Shown in pieces: positions 11,671 to 21,052 of a stretch of DNA of 64,000 bases. The DNA is taken from assembly GCA_044228695.1 (NCBI GenBank), contig JBGAUK010000003.1:32978-96977 (forward strand). The letters are read 5' to 3'. This stretch comes from M0108 sp044228695. Lineage in GTDB: Bacteria; Pseudomonadota; Gammaproteobacteria; Chromatiales; Chromatiaceae. The position numbers and the translations under genes were made by a program. Within the stretch, counting starts at the first letter, position 1, and the number at the start of each line of letters is the position of its first letter. Under the pieces are notes generated by a model, which ran no database searches, was not told the DNA's origin, and saw only the letters and a list, made by a program, of their open reading frames with translations.

Positions 11671-12510
11671 CTAGATGGCGATGGGGGCGCGGATGGCGGG
11701 ATGGGGGTCGTAGCCGGTGAACTCGAAATCCTCGAATTCGTAGTCGAACAGGCTGGGCGGGCGCCGCTTGATCACCAGTTGGGGCCTGGGCCTGGGTTCC
11801 CGGGCGAGCTGGGCCAAAACAATCTCTGGCGTGAGGTGATTGCGGTAGAGGTGCAGATCGCCAAAGGTATGAACGAAATCACCCAATTCCAGGTCGCTTT
11901 GCTGCGCCAGCATGTGGGTCAGCAAGGCATAGCTGGCGATATTAAAGGGCACCCCCAGAAAGAGATCGGCGCTGCGCTGATAAAGCTGGCAAGAAAGGCG
12001 CCCCGCCTGGACAAAAAACTGGAAGAGGCAATGACAAGGGGCCAGGGCCATGCGCCCCTGGCGAGCGTTTTCGCGGGGCGAGAGCCCCTCTAGGGGCAGG
12101 TCCGCCGGGTTCCAGGCCGAGACCACCAGGCGGCGCGAATCCGGATTGGCGCGGATGGCCGCCAGGACCTGGGAGATCTGGTCGAGGGTGGAGCCATCCG
12201 GGCAGGCCCAACTTCGCCATTGCCGGCCATAAATGGGGCCGAGATCGCCCTCCTCCGTCGCCCACTCGTCCCAGATGCCAACCCCGCGCGCCTTGAGCCA
12301 GTGGTTATCGGTGGAGCCTTGCAGAAACCAGAGCAGCTCGTGGATGACACTCTTGAGGTGGATCTTTTTGGTGGTGACCAGGGGAAAACCCTGGGCCAGG
12401 TCGAAACGGATCTGGCGGCCGAAGACGGCGCGGGTGCCGACGCCGGTACGATCCGCGCGATCAACGCCTTGGTCCATGACGTCCCGGAGGAGGTCGAGAT
12501 ACTCCCTCAT
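11671..12510 (-). CDS. thyA: Thymidylate synthase
   Basis: ThyA methylates dUMP to dTMP with methylenetetrahydrofolate. The ATG at 12510 gives MREYLDLLRDVM, which aligns with the usual N-terminus; a GTG nine bases earlier is possible. Recognisable stretches are DRTGVGTRAVFG, the folate-binding HELLWFLQGSTDNHWL, IWDEWATEEGDLGPIYG, the active-site cysteine in ALAPCHCLFQF, and LYQRSADLFLGVPFNIASYA. Relative to the 264-residue E. coli enzyme the protein has a short insertion just before the catalytic cysteine (LEGLSPRENARQG). It ends IRAPIAI, slightly varied from the usual APVAV ending. Confidence 0.95.
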   Translation of the reverse strand: MREYLDLLRDVMDQGVDRADRTGVGTRAVFGRQIRFDLAQGFPLVTTKKIHLKSVIHELLWFLQGSTDNHWLKARGVGIWDEWATEEGDLGPIYGRQWRSWACPDGSTLDQISQVLAAIRANPDSRRLVVSAWNPADLPLEGLSPRENARQGRMALAPCHCLFQFFVQAGRLSCQLYQRSADLFLGVPFNIASYALLTHMLAQQSDLELGDFVHTFGDLHLYRNHLTPEIVLAQLAREPRPRPQLVIKRRPPSLFDYEFEDFEFTGYDPHPAIRAPIAI

Positions 12511-12631
12511 CGGCCCCACCCGCCGGAATGGAAGCTTGCGCGGCCAGGGCCACCGCAGTCACCCCCGGGGCCGCCCAAACCCCCGCCCCTAATCGTCGTG
12601 ACCCCGGCTTGGGTCAACCCGCCCCCGCCCA

Positions 12632-14176
12632 TCAATTGCGCGCCGGAGACAGCAGCAGCGAGTGGCCCTGCATGGCCGCCGGCTTGGGCAGCCCCATGAG
12701 GGCCAGCACGGTCGGGGCGATGGCGTCCAGGCCGGCGCCAATGCTCAGATTCCAGGGCACCGGGTCGATCACCAGGCAGGGCACCGGGTAGAGGGTGTGC
12801 TGGGTGTGGGGCGTTTGCGTCACCGGGTCAACCATCTCGTCGCAATTGCCGTGATCGGCGGTGAGGATGATGGCATAGCCCGCCGCTACCGCCGCATCCA
12901 GGACCCGCCCGACCTCCCGGTCCAGGGCCTCCACTGCCGCGATGACAGCCTCCCGCACCGCGGTATGCCCGACCATGTCGCCATTGGCGAAGTTGACGAC
13001 GATGAAGGGATATTCCTGGCGCCCCAAGGCCTCGACCACGGCGGTGGCCACCTCGGGGGCGCTCATCTCCGGCTTGAGATCGTAGGTGTCCACCCGGGGC
13101 GAGGGGATCAGGTATTGGTCCTCGCCGGGCAGGGGCTCGCTTTGGCCGCCATTGAAGTAGAAGGTGACATGGGGGTATTTCTCGGTCTCGGCGCAATGAA
13201 ACTGGCGGATGCCCGCGTCGCTCAGGATCTTGCCCAGGGTGACGCCCGGTGACTCGTGATCGAAGGCAATAGGCATCTCATAGGTCTGGTCGTAGCGCAT
13301 CATGCAGGTCACCTCGACCGGCCTGAAGGCACCCCGATCGAAGTACGTGAAATCCGACTGGAGAAAGGCGCTCAAGGTTTGGCGGGGCCGGTCCTTGCGG
13401 AAGTTAAAGGAGAGCAGACAATCCCCCGCCTCGATCCGGGGCCCCCGAGCGACGCGGGTGGGTAGGATGAATTCATCGTCCTGCCCCGCGGCATAGGACT
13501 GCTCGATGGCCGCCCGTGCCGAATCCGCCTGCTCGCCCAGACCCTCCACCAGGCAGCGCCAAGCCTTTTCGGTACGATCCCAACGGTTGTCGCGGTCCAT
13601 GGCGTAGTAACGGCCGGAGACACTGGCGATAGTGCCACCGGCGGCGGCCAGGGCCTGCTCGACCTCCGCCAGATAGCCCAGGGCGGAGCGCGGGGGGGTA
13701 TCCCGGCCATCGGTGATCATATGGACGGCCGGAATGGCGCCCTGCTGGCGGCACAGCTCGATGAGAGCGACCAGATGGTTGACATGGCTATGGATGCCAC
13801 CGTCGGAGACCAGGCCCAGCAGGTGCAAGGGCCGGCCCAAGGCGGCGGCGCGGCGCGCGGCGGCGGTCAGGGCGGGATTGTGAAAAAAGGAGCCGTCCGC
13901 GATGGCGTCGTCGATCAGCACCAGGTCCTGGCGAATGACACAGCCGGAGCCCAGGGTGATGTGCCCCACCTCGGAGTTGCCCATCTGGCCGTCCGGCAGA
14001 CCCACGGCCCGGCCCGAGGCCTGCAAGGTGGTGTGCGGGTTGAAGGCGAAGTAACGATCGAGTTGGGGTGTGCGCGCCAGGGCGACGGCGTTGTTGGCCT
14101 TGGCGGGGTTGACCCCGAAGCCGTCGAGAATGACGAGCAGGACGGGTCGGCGCGGTACATTGGGCCAGTCGGCCAT
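12632..14176 (-). CDS. gpmI: 2,3-bisphosphoglycerate-independent phosphoglycerate mutase
   Basis: This enzyme interconverts 3- and 2-phosphoglycerate in glycolysis and gluconeogenesis. The 514-residue protein has the alkaline-phosphatase-superfamily layout of GpmI: VLLVILDGFGVNP at the start (metal ligand Asp), the phosphorylated serine in MGNSEVGHITLGSG, substrate residues in SVSGRYYAMDRDNRWDR and RADQ-like regions, and the C-terminal metal motif TADHGNCDEMVDP. Length is normal. It is separated by about 120 bases from thyA and is divergent from glgC. Confidence 0.95.
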   Translation of the reverse strand: MADWPNVPRRPVLLVILDGFGVNPAKANNAVALARTPQLDRYFAFNPHTTLQASGRAVGLPDGQMGNSEVGHITLGSGCVIRQDLVLIDDAIADGSFFHNPALTAAARRAAALGRPLHLLGLVSDGGIHSHVNHLVALIELCRQQGAIPAVHMITDGRDTPPRSALGYLAEVEQALAAAGGTIASVSGRYYAMDRDNRWDRTEKAWRCLVEGLGEQADSARAAIEQSYAAGQDDEFILPTRVARGPRIEAGDCLLSFNFRKDRPRQTLSAFLQSDFTYFDRGAFRPVEVTCMMRYDQTYEMPIAFDHESPGVTLGKILSDAGIRQFHCAETEKYPHVTFYFNGGQSEPLPGEDQYLIPSPRVDTYDLKPEMSAPEVATAVVEALGRQEYPFIVVNFANGDMVGHTAVREAVIAAVEALDREVGRVLDAAVAAGYAIILTADHGNCDEMVDPVTQTPHTQHTLYPVPCLVIDPVPWNLSIGAGLDAIAPTVLALMGLPKPAAMQGHSLLLSPARN

Positions 14177-14571
14177 ATCCGTGACTCCAGGTGGGGATTG
14201 GGTGGGACCATGACAGGTATCTGCCCCGGGCCCGAAAGGGGGGTTAGTTTATACCCCTCGCCCCCCGGATTCCTGGCCCGATGATCTGGCCGGGCTGGAG
14301 CGACTGCTTCCTCGGCCTGGAGCTCATAAAGACCAGGCCGTTACTTTTTTGAAATCTATCCGGCCTGCCGCCCCCAAGACCGAGCAAATTGGTGAGTTTT
14401 CGTCGCCGCCGATCTGGTGGACAATAAGCTAATACAGGATGCGGCGATATGCGCGCCTTGCGCCCGGCCCGGCGGGCCAGGGCAGGCAACATTTTCGACG
14501 TCCCCTTACACCGCGGTTCACCGCGCCCCAGGATGTAGCCCCGCGTCGCAACGGGGTATGAGGAGGCAAAC
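14177..14571. other. Divergent gpmI-glgC intergenic region, 395 bases
   Basis: No gene is supported here. The region must hold promoters for gpmI and glgC, but I could not pick convincing -35/-10 pairs. A CCCCG/CGGGG hairpin lies at 14539-14556, just before the AGGAGG ribosome-binding site of glgC at 14561-14566. It could tune translation or mark an RNA leader. Confidence 0.5.
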
Positions 14572-15831
14572 ATGAAACCCGATCGGATCATCGCGTTCGT
14601 CATGGCGGGCGGCCAAGGCTCCCGCCTCCAGCCCTTGACCACGGCCCGCTCCAAGCCCTCGGTGCCTTTTGGCGCGCGTTACCGGATCGTCGATTTCGTC
14701 CTCAGTAATCTGGTCAACTCCAGCATCAACACCATCTATTTGCTGGTCCAGTACAAATCCCAGTCCCTCATCGAGCATGTACGCAAGTCCTGGACCATCT
14801 CCCCCCTGCTCCAGCAGCAATTCGTAACCGTGGTACCGCCCCAGATGCGGGTCAGCGAAAACTGGTTCCAGGGCACGGCGGACGCGGTTCACCAGAATAT
14901 CAATCTGATCGAGGAACAGGCCCCGGACCTGGTGGCCGTCTTCGGCGCCGACCACATCTACCGCATGGACATCCAGCAGATGGTGGATTTCCACAAGGCC
15001 AACAAGGCCGATGTCTCAATCGCCGCCCTGCCCGTCCCGCTGCGTGATGCACGCGGCTTCGGCGTTATCGCCACCGGACCCGATGGGCGTATCCAGGCCT
15101 TCCAGGAGAAGCCGGCGAATCCCGCCGCCATGCCCGGCGATCCGCACCAAGCCTTTGCCTCCATGGGCAACTATATCTTTAAAACTGACGTGCTGATCGA
15201 GGCCCTGGAAGAGGCTCGCCGCAATGGCGAGACCGATTTTGGCGGTCATGTCCTGCCGCGCCTCCTGCGCAGCCACCGTCTTTTTGCCTATGATTTCGCG
15301 ACTAACGTGATTCCGGGCATCAAGCCCTACGAGCACCGGGTCTATTGGCGGGATGTCGGCAATATCGATGCCTATTTCGATGCCCACAAGGACGTGCTGG
15401 GCGCCGAACCCGTCTTTGATATGTTCAACCCCCAATGGCCGGTCTACTCCAGTGGCTACCAGGGGCCGGTGGCGCGGGTGCTGGGTGGGGAGTTGCGTAA
15501 TTCCCTGCTGGCGGCCGCGACCATCGTCCACGAGGGCGCCCGTCTCACTAACACCATCGTCCGCCGCGAGGCCGTCATCGAGGAGGATGTGGAACTCGAG
15601 GACTGTGTCATCATGGATTATGTGCGGGTCTGCCGGGGGGCGCGCCTGCGGCGGGTCATCGTCGATCGTCACAACATCATCGCTGCCGGCGATCGCATCG
15701 GCTTCGACCCGGAGGCCGACCGCCAGCGCTATACGGTCAGCGAGGGGGGAGTCACCGTGATCCCGGCCGGGCGCGTGAGCTACTTCGCCCGCGACCACCA
15801 GGGTGCCCTGGGCCGCAGCTATTCCAAGTGA
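14572..15831 (+). CDS. glgC: Glucose-1-phosphate adenylyltransferase
   Basis: GlgC makes ADP-glucose for glycogen synthesis. The 419-residue protein starts with the nucleotidyltransferase loop FVMAGGQGSRLQPLTTARSKPSVPFG and continues with RIVDFVLSNLVNS. Other family stretches are WFQGTADAVHQNINLI, VFGADHIYRMD, FQEKPANP for the sugar-phosphate site, and YWRDVGNIDAYFDA. The C-terminal left-handed beta-helix part ends with HNIIAAGDRIGFD. The ATG has a perfect AGGAGG ribosome-binding site. It is the first gene of a compact glgC-gmhA-hldE run, with gmhA starting one base after its stop. Confidence 0.95.
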   Translation: MKPDRIIAFVMAGGQGSRLQPLTTARSKPSVPFGARYRIVDFVLSNLVNSSINTIYLLVQYKSQSLIEHVRKSWTISPLLQQQFVTVVPPQMRVSENWFQGTADAVHQNINLIEEQAPDLVAVFGADHIYRMDIQQMVDFHKANKADVSIAALPVPLRDARGFGVIATGPDGRIQAFQEKPANPAAMPGDPHQAFASMGNYIFKTDVLIEALEEARRNGETDFGGHVLPRLLRSHRLFAYDFATNVIPGIKPYEHRVYWRDVGNIDAYFDAHKDVLGAEPVFDMFNPQWPVYSSGYQGPVARVLGGELRNSLLAAATIVHEGARLTNTIVRREAVIEEDVELEDCVIMDYVRVCRGARLRRVIVDRHNIIAAGDRIGFDPEADRQRYTVSEGGVTVIPAGRVSYFARDHQGALGRSYSK

Positions 15832-15832
15832 C

Positions 15833-16405
15833 ATGATCGACCGGCACCTTGATGACCATCTGCGCACCATCGAACTGCTGCGGGAACAAAGGGCGGACAT
15901 CGAGGGCATCGCCGCCCTCATGATCGACTGCCTGGCCAGCGGGGGACTGGTGTTCTGGCTCGGCAATGGGGGGAGCGCGGCGGATAGCCAGCACCTGGCC
16001 TCGGAACTCGTTGGGCGCTTCGAGCGCGACCGGCCCGGCCTGGCCTCCATCGCCCTGACCACGGACAGCTCCGCCCTGACGGCCATTGGCAATGATTATG
16101 GCTTCGACCAGATCTTCGCCCGCCAGGTCGAGGCCCTGTGCCGGCCGGGGGATCTGGTCATCGGCATCAGCACCTCCGGCAACAGCCCCAATGTCCTGCG
16201 GGCGCTGGAAAAGGCGCGCGCCCTGGGGGCCAAGACCGCCGGCTTTGGCGGCCGAGGGGGCGGGCGCCTCAGGGGCTTGGTGGATGCCTGCCTGATCGCC
16301 CCCTCCGACAACACGGCGCGCATCCAGGAAGCGCACCTGCTCGTCGGCCATATCCTCTGTGACCTGGTCGAGGCGCACTTCGCGCCCCCCGCCGCCACTG
16401 CCTGA
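15833..16405 (+). CDS. gmhA: Phosphoheptose isomerase / SIS-domain protein
   Basis: The 190-residue SIS-domain protein matches GmhA, which converts sedoheptulose 7-phosphate to D-glycero-D-manno-heptose 7-phosphate for LPS core heptose. Diagnostic stretches are FWLGNGGSAADSQHLASELVGRF, GISTSGNSPNVLRALE and IQEAHLLVGHILCDLVE. The ATG at 15833, right after the glgC stop, is preferred over a GTG at 15803 inside glgC because it gives the standard N-terminus MIDRHLDDH. The bifunctional heptose enzyme hldE follows, which supports the assignment over DiaA, a SIS paralogue. Confidence 0.9.
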   Translation: MIDRHLDDHLRTIELLREQRADIEGIAALMIDCLASGGLVFWLGNGGSAADSQHLASELVGRFERDRPGLASIALTTDSSALTAIGNDYGFDQIFARQVEALCRPGDLVIGISTSGNSPNVLRALEKARALGAKTAGFGGRGGGRLRGLVDACLIAPSDNTARIQEAHLLVGHILCDLVEAHFAPPAATA

Positions 16406-16414
16406 AGCCACGCC

Positions 16415-17899
16415 ATGTTCGAGCACCCCGAGGCCGTCCTGCGCGCCCTGCGTTCCGGCTTCGGCGCGCGCCGGGTCCTGGTCGTCGGCGATCTCATGCT
16501 CGACCGTTATCTTTGGGGCCAAGTCCAGCGCATCTCCCCCGAGGCCCCGGTACCCGTAGTTCATCTGACCCGCCGCACCCAAACCGCTGGCGGGGCCGCC
16601 AATGTCGCCCGCAACCTCTCCGCCCTGGGACTGGAGGTCCAGCTTGCCGGGGTCACGGGTGACGATGAAGGCCGCGCCGCCCTGCTCGCCGCCCTGGCCA
16701 CCGACGGCATCCAGACCCAGGCGGTCGGCCTGGCCCGGGACCGGGCCACCACCGTCAAGACGCGGGTGATCGGCAATCACCAGCAGATGCTGCGTATCGA
16801 CGAGGAGAGCAGCCGGCCCCTCGCCCCCGGGGACGAGTCCGCCCTCTGGGAGGCCATCCTGCCCCTCCTGCCGGGCGCTGGCGCCCTGGTGCTCTCCGAT
16901 TACGCCAAGGGCGTCCTCTCGGACACCCTCTGCCACCGGCTCCTGGCGGCGGCACGATCCCAGGGCCTGCCCGTCCTGGTTGATCCCAAGGGCCGGGACT
17001 TTGCCAAGTACGCCGGGGCCAGCCTCATCACCCCCAATCGGGCCGAACTCGCCCTGACCACCGGCGTCCCTCGCGAGGACTTGGCCGGCCTGCTCCAGGC
17101 GGCGGCAAGCCTGAGAGAGGGGTTGGACCTGGGGCTCCTGGTGCTGACCCTGAGCGAACTGGGCCTGGCTCTGGTTGACGGATCGGGCACCCGGCGCATC
17201 CCCGCCCTGGCGCGGGAGGTCTTTGATGTCTCAGGCGCGGGTGACACCGTCATCGCCACCTTTGCCGCTGGCCTTGCCGCGGGACTGGGTGCCAGCGATA
17301 CCGCCCATCTGGCCAATCTGGCCGCCGGGGTGGTGGTCGGCAAGGTGGGGACCGTGCCCATTACCGGGCCTGAGCTCTTGGCCGCCATCAGCGGCGAGAT
17401 GGCCCTGGAACAGGCCGCCAAGATCCTGGATCTGGCCGCGGCCCAGGCCCGGGTGCAGGGCTGGCAGGCCGCGGGCGAGCGCGTTGTCTTCACCAACGGC
17501 TGCTTTGACCTCCTCCACGTCGGCCATGTCAGCTACCTGGAGCTGGCCCGCCGGCAGGGCCAGCGCCTGGTGGTGGGCCTCAACACGGACCAGTCGGTGC
17601 GCGCCCTCAAGGGGCCGGAACGCCCTCTCATCGGCGAACAAGACCGCGCCCGGGTCCTCGCCGCCCTGGCCGCGGTGGATGCCGTGGTGCTGTTCGACGA
17701 GGCGACGCCCCTGGAACTCATTCTCGCCCTGCGCCCGGATGTCCTCGCCAAGGGTGCAGATTACCGGGAAGAGGAGGTCGTTGGGGCTCCGGAGGTGAAA
17801 TCCTGGGGCGGCCAGGTGGTTCTGATACCCCTGGTCGATGATCGCAGCACCACGGGCATCATCCAGCGCCTGGAAGCCGCCAGGGGTCCCTCGGCCTAG
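16415..17899 (+). CDS. hldE: Bifunctional heptose 7-phosphate kinase / heptose 1-phosphate adenylyltransferase
   Basis: HldE performs the second and fourth steps of ADP-heptose synthesis for LPS inner core. The 494-residue protein has both domains. Residues about 1-325 are a ribokinase-fold kinase with VVGDLMLDRYLWGQV near the start, GGAANVARNLSALG, and the anion-hole motif DVSGAGDTVIATFAAG. Residues about 345-494 are a nucleotidyltransferase with TNGCFDLLHVGHVSYLE (the HxGH motif), GLNTDQSVRALKGP and DDRSTTGIIQRL. It follows gmhA by nine bases, so consecutive pathway steps are co-transcribed. Confidence 0.95.
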   Translation: MFEHPEAVLRALRSGFGARRVLVVGDLMLDRYLWGQVQRISPEAPVPVVHLTRRTQTAGGAANVARNLSALGLEVQLAGVTGDDEGRAALLAALATDGIQTQAVGLARDRATTVKTRVIGNHQQMLRIDEESSRPLAPGDESALWEAILPLLPGAGALVLSDYAKGVLSDTLCHRLLAAARSQGLPVLVDPKGRDFAKYAGASLITPNRAELALTTGVPREDLAGLLQAAASLREGLDLGLLVLTLSELGLALVDGSGTRRIPALAREVFDVSGAGDTVIATFAAGLAAGLGASDTAHLANLAAGVVVGKVGTVPITGPELLAAISGEMALEQAAKILDLAAAQARVQGWQAAGERVVFTNGCFDLLHVGHVSYLELARRQGQRLVVGLNTDQSVRALKGPERPLIGEQDRARVLAALAAVDAVVLFDEATPLELILALRPDVLAKGADYREEEVVGAPEVKSWGGQVVLIPLVDDRSTTGIIQRLEAARGPSA

Positions 17900-17996
17900 G
17901 AGCCGCGGGATGGCATGGGGGGGCGGCCCGCTCTAGCCCCGCATGGGGCGCGCCGCCCAAGGGGCTGCGGCGGGCCGGCGAGGGGCATCACGCCTT

Positions 17997-18731
17997 TTAG
18001 TCCCCGACTGCACCATAGACCCGCCGATGTAGCGTCTCCAAGGCGGCGAGATCAAGGTTATCCAGACCCGCCACCACCTCGGCCGAGCCACTGAAATCCT
18101 CGCCTTGGGTATAGGTGCTCACCGTGACCAGCAGGGCCTTGAGATCGGCGCCCAAGGCGGCGCGCACACCGTTCGCCGAGTCCTCAATGGCGACGCAGGC
18201 CTCCGGCGGCAGCCCCAGTTGCTCGAGGGCATAGACAAAGATGTCCGGGGCCGGCTTCTTGGCGGGGACTATGTCGCCAGCGGCAATAACCTCGAACCAG
18301 CCCGGAAGATCGGGGGTGCCAGCGCACTCCAGCAGGGTGGTGACGTTCTCGGGGGTGGTGGTAGTGGCCACGGCGAGCCGGATGCCGGCATCCCGGGCCT
18401 CGCCCAACAGGCGCAGGACGCCCGGCCGCAGGGGGATGGCGCCGGAGCGCAGCAGGTCCAGATAGTGGGCTGTCTTGCGCTGGTGGAGGTCGGCGATAAA
18501 GTCCGCCAGGTCCGGCCGCTCCAGAAAGTCGGGTTGCCAGTGGCGCAGGTAGTGCAGGATGCGTTCCTTGCCCCCGGTCACGGCGAGCAGTTCACCATAG
18601 AGGGGCACCGTCCAGTCCCAGTCGAGCCCGGCCTCCTGGAAGGCCCGATTGAAGGCCGGCCGATGGCCATCCCGCTCAGTATCCGCCAGGGTGCCATCCA
18701 CATCGAAGATCAGGGCCTGAAGAGCCTGCAT
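17997..18731 (-). CDS. cbbY: CbbY-type HAD phosphatase
   Basis: The 244-residue HAD hydrolase has motif I in LIFDVDGTLADTERDGHRPAFN, motif II in VATTTTPENV, the lysine of motif III in VPAKKPAPDIF, and motif IV in VAIEDSANGVRAALGA. The cap domain and the DTERDGHRPAFN stretch fit CbbY, which in autotrophs removes xylulose 1,5-bisphosphate, a misfire inhibitor of Rubisco. The family also includes Gph and beta-phosphoglucomutase-like enzymes, so the precise substrate is inferred. The gene is not beside Rubisco here, but the window's DabA cluster independently points to autotrophy. It is divergent from dksA. Confidence 0.8.
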   Translation of the reverse strand: MQALQALIFDVDGTLADTERDGHRPAFNRAFQEAGLDWDWTVPLYGELLAVTGGKERILHYLRHWQPDFLERPDLADFIADLHQRKTAHYLDLLRSGAIPLRPGVLRLLGEARDAGIRLAVATTTTPENVTTLLECAGTPDLPGWFEVIAAGDIVPAKKPAPDIFVYALEQLGLPPEACVAIEDSANGVRAALGADLKALLVTVSTYTQGEDFSGSAEVVAGLDNLDLAALETLHRRVYGAVGD

Positions 18732-18857
18732 GTCTCACCTCGTAAATAAAGCGTTTGTCCCGTTTAAGATCGGGATAAGGTTACCCCAGCCCCGCCCCTT
18801 CCGCGGCGGCCAGGCAGCCACCATATTGGCATCTATCAGCCAGGGATCAAATTCCGG

Positions 18858-18886
18858 TTGCCCATCCGCACCCAATTTGATACAAA
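18858..18886 (+). promoter_or_regulatory. Candidate sigma-70 promoter for dksA
   Basis: TTGCCC at 18858-18863 and TACAAA at 18881-18886 are separated by 17 bases, about 95 bases before the dksA ATG. Both hexamers are imperfect, so this is a suggestion only. Confidence 0.3.
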
Positions 18887-18980
18887 GCAACCCCTTCGGC
18901 GGGAGGCGTCCCGGGCGTCGGGGTGACGATTCGATCCCGTAAACCCCGAGCATCGCAAACGTATTATCAGGAGGACAGGC

Positions 18981-19415
18981 ATGATCGAGGCACAAAAGCA
19001 GGGTGCAAAGGCGTTCGGGTTCGAACCCTATCAAGCCTCTAGTGATGAGGATTACATGAGCCCCGGCCAGGAGGAGCACTTCCGTGAGATCCTGATCGCC
19101 TGGAAACATAGCCTTATGGAGGAAGTAGACCGTACCGTCCATCACATGCAGGACGAGGCGACCAATTTCCCCGATCCCAACGACCGCGCCACCCAGGAGT
19201 CCGAGTTCAGCCTGGAATTGCGCACCCGTGACCGTGAGCGCAAGCTGATCAAGAAGATCGATGAGGGGCTGGAGCGCCTCGACAGCCACGATTATGGTTA
19301 TTGCGAGGCCTGTGGCGTCGAGATCGGCATCCGTCGCCTGGAGGCGCGACCCACCGCGACCCTCTGCATCGATTGCAAGACCCTGGATGAGATCCGCGAG
19401 AAGCAGCGCGGCTGA
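18981..19415 (+). CDS. dksA: RNA polymerase-binding transcription factor DksA
   Basis: DksA enters the RNA polymerase secondary channel and works with ppGpp to control rRNA and amino-acid promoters. The 144-residue protein has the coiled-coil arms with the tip motif DPNDRA (the essential DxxDxA), followed by a four-cysteine zinc finger with two CxxC pairs, CEACG and CIDC, exactly 17 residues apart. A good AGGAGG precedes the ATG. The following gluQ gene is the common dksA partner in gammaproteobacteria. Confidence 0.96.
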   Translation: MIEAQKQGAKAFGFEPYQASSDEDYMSPGQEEHFREILIAWKHSLMEEVDRTVHHMQDEATNFPDPNDRATQESEFSLELRTRDRERKLIKKIDEGLERLDSHDYGYCEACGVEIGIRRLEARPTATLCIDCKTLDEIREKQRG

Positions 19416-19471
19416 TTCATCCCTCGGCTTCAAGTTCTGACTCGGCCCCAGAGCCGGAACTACCCTCGCCC

Positions 19472-20407
19472 TTGGTTACACGCCCCGCGCCCCACCCTTT
19501 TGACGCCCCCTATCGGGGGCGTTTTGCGCCCTCCCCCACGGGCCCTATGCACTTTGGCTCCCTCGTAGCCGCCCTGGGCAGTTACGCCGAGGCCCGCGTC
19601 CAGGGCGGCGAATGGTGGGTGCGCATGGAAGACCTGGACCGCCCACGTGAGGTGCCGGGCGCCGCGCGGGCTATTCTGACCACCCTAGAGGCCTTTGGGT
19701 TCGAATGGGATGGCCCTGTCATATACCAAAGCCAGAGGACGGAGGCCTACGCCGCCGCCCTCGAAAACTTGAGCGAACGGGGCTTGCTCTTTTCCTGCGA
19801 GTGCAGCCGCCGGGAGATCGCAGCGACCGGCACCCCGGGCCCCGAGGGCCCCCTCTATCCCGGTACCTGCCGGACCAGAGCCACCTGGTTCCGGGGCGAC
19901 CGGGCCATCCGCCTGCGCGTCGAGACGCCCCCCATCAGCTTCCAGGATGTCGTTCAGGGCCTGGTGACTCAGGATCTGAGGACGGAGGTGGGCGACTTTA
20001 TCCTGCGCCGCGCCGACGGTCTTCATGCCTACCAACTGGCAGTGGTGGTGGATGACGCCCTCCAAGGCATCAGCCACGTCGTCCGGGGTGCTGACCTCAC
20101 CCGCTCCACCCCGCGCCAGATCCTGATCCAGCACTATCTGGGCCTGCCGACCCCGATCTATGCCCATCTGCCTCTGGTCCTGGACGGGCAGGGCCGCAAA
20201 CTCAGCAAGTCCGATGCCGCCGCCCCCGTCGATTCGAGGAATCCCGTCCCCACCTTACTCCAGGCCTGGGCCTTTCTGGGTCAGCCAGCCTTTGCGGAAC
20301 CACCCCTGAACCCGGTGGAATTCTGGGGCCAGGCCCTGACCTCCTGGTGCCTGGCCAGGGTGCCACCGGCGGCCCGGCGGCCACCGGCCCCAAGCCCGCC
20401 TCGGTAG
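19472..20407 (+). CDS. gluQ: Glutamyl-Q tRNA(Asp) synthetase
   Basis: GluQ-RS attaches glutamate to queuosine in the anticodon of tRNA(Asp). The 311-residue protein is the catalytic half of a GluRS without an anticodon-binding domain. It shows the ATP motif RFAPSPTGPMHFGSLVAALG, the second motif RKLSKSD, and zinc ligands in FSCECSRREI and LYPGTCR. The likely start is a TTG at 19472; the next ATG would delete the first catalytic motif. The tail is unusually rich in Pro, Ala and Arg. Position right after dksA matches the usual arrangement. Confidence 0.92.
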   Translation: MVTRPAPHPFDAPYRGRFAPSPTGPMHFGSLVAALGSYAEARVQGGEWWVRMEDLDRPREVPGAARAILTTLEAFGFEWDGPVIYQSQRTEAYAAALENLSERGLLFSCECSRREIAATGTPGPEGPLYPGTCRTRATWFRGDRAIRLRVETPPISFQDVVQGLVTQDLRTEVGDFILRRADGLHAYQLAVVVDDALQGISHVVRGADLTRSTPRQILIQHYLGLPTPIYAHLPLVLDGQGRKLSKSDAAAPVDSRNPVPTLLQAWAFLGQPAFAEPPLNPVEFWGQALTSWCLARVPPAARRPPAPSPPR

Positions 20408-20450
20408 GAATGGTCGGCATAATCCCTTACTTCACCCAGAGGAAGATCGC

Positions 20451-21005
20451 GTGGCCCTGAGAATCAAGAGTCATTGGAATAACGACGAGGCGGAGCGCTC
20501 CCTGCCGGAGATTGCCAGCGCCCTAGCCTACATCGCCTGGCGCATCGCAACGGACAAGGCCATCAATCTCCACTGCGAACGCTTCCTCTATCGGGACGAC
20601 GCCCAGCGCCTGGCGGTGATTGGGGAATATCTCCTCTTCCTGATCCAGATCGCCGACCGCCTCGCCGCCGACCGCATGGAGGCCGAGGACCGCCGCGCCC
20701 TGGTCACCGCCCTCGCCCGCAAACTCATCGAGCACGTCCAGGACAACAGCCAGGACCTTTTGGGGCCAGGGGATTACGGGAGTCCCTTTATCGAGCGTCT
20801 CAATGTCCGCTCCGGCGAATATGCGGAATTTCAACTGGCGGGCGATGGCCCCAGCTATGCCTTTCTCCGCCACCTGGGCTTCGAGATCCAGTCCTTGATG
20901 GGACCCGGGGCCGAAAACCGTTGGGTCATCGATCAGGTCATGGATAAGGATGGCTACGAGGCCTACAAGACCTTTGCCAGGGCCTTTGGCAACCTCTTCG
21001 AATAG
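20451..21005 (+). CDS. Conserved protein of unknown function
   Basis: A 184-residue soluble, helix-rich protein starting at GTG. There is no signal peptide or membrane segment. Notable stretches are KSHWNNDEAERSLPEIASALAYIAW near the start, a charged Arg/Asp/Glu-rich middle, and a C-terminal region GAENRWVIDQVMDKDGYEAYKTFARAFG. I recognise no named domain and assign no function. It follows gluQ by about 40 bases on the same strand and may be in its transcript. A strong hairpin lies eight bases after its stop. Confidence 0.7.
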   Translation: MALRIKSHWNNDEAERSLPEIASALAYIAWRIATDKAINLHCERFLYRDDAQRLAVIGEYLLFLIQIADRLAADRMEAEDRRALVTALARKLIEHVQDNSQDLLGPGDYGSPFIERLNVRSGEYAEFQLAGDGPSYAFLRHLGFEIQSLMGPGAENRWVIDQVMDKDGYEAYKTFARAFGNLFE

Positions 21006-21012
21006 GGGGAAC

Positions 21013-21037
21013 CCTGGCCTGGCAAATCCAGGCCAGG
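21013..21037. terminator. Bidirectional hairpin between convergent genes
   Basis: CCTGGCCTGG and CCAGGCCAGG form a perfect 10-base stem around the loop CAAAT. The hairpin sits between the stops of the 184-residue gene and metY. There is no T-run, but position and strength fit a shared terminator. Confidence 0.6.
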
Positions 21038-21052
21038 AGGATCAGTAGAGAC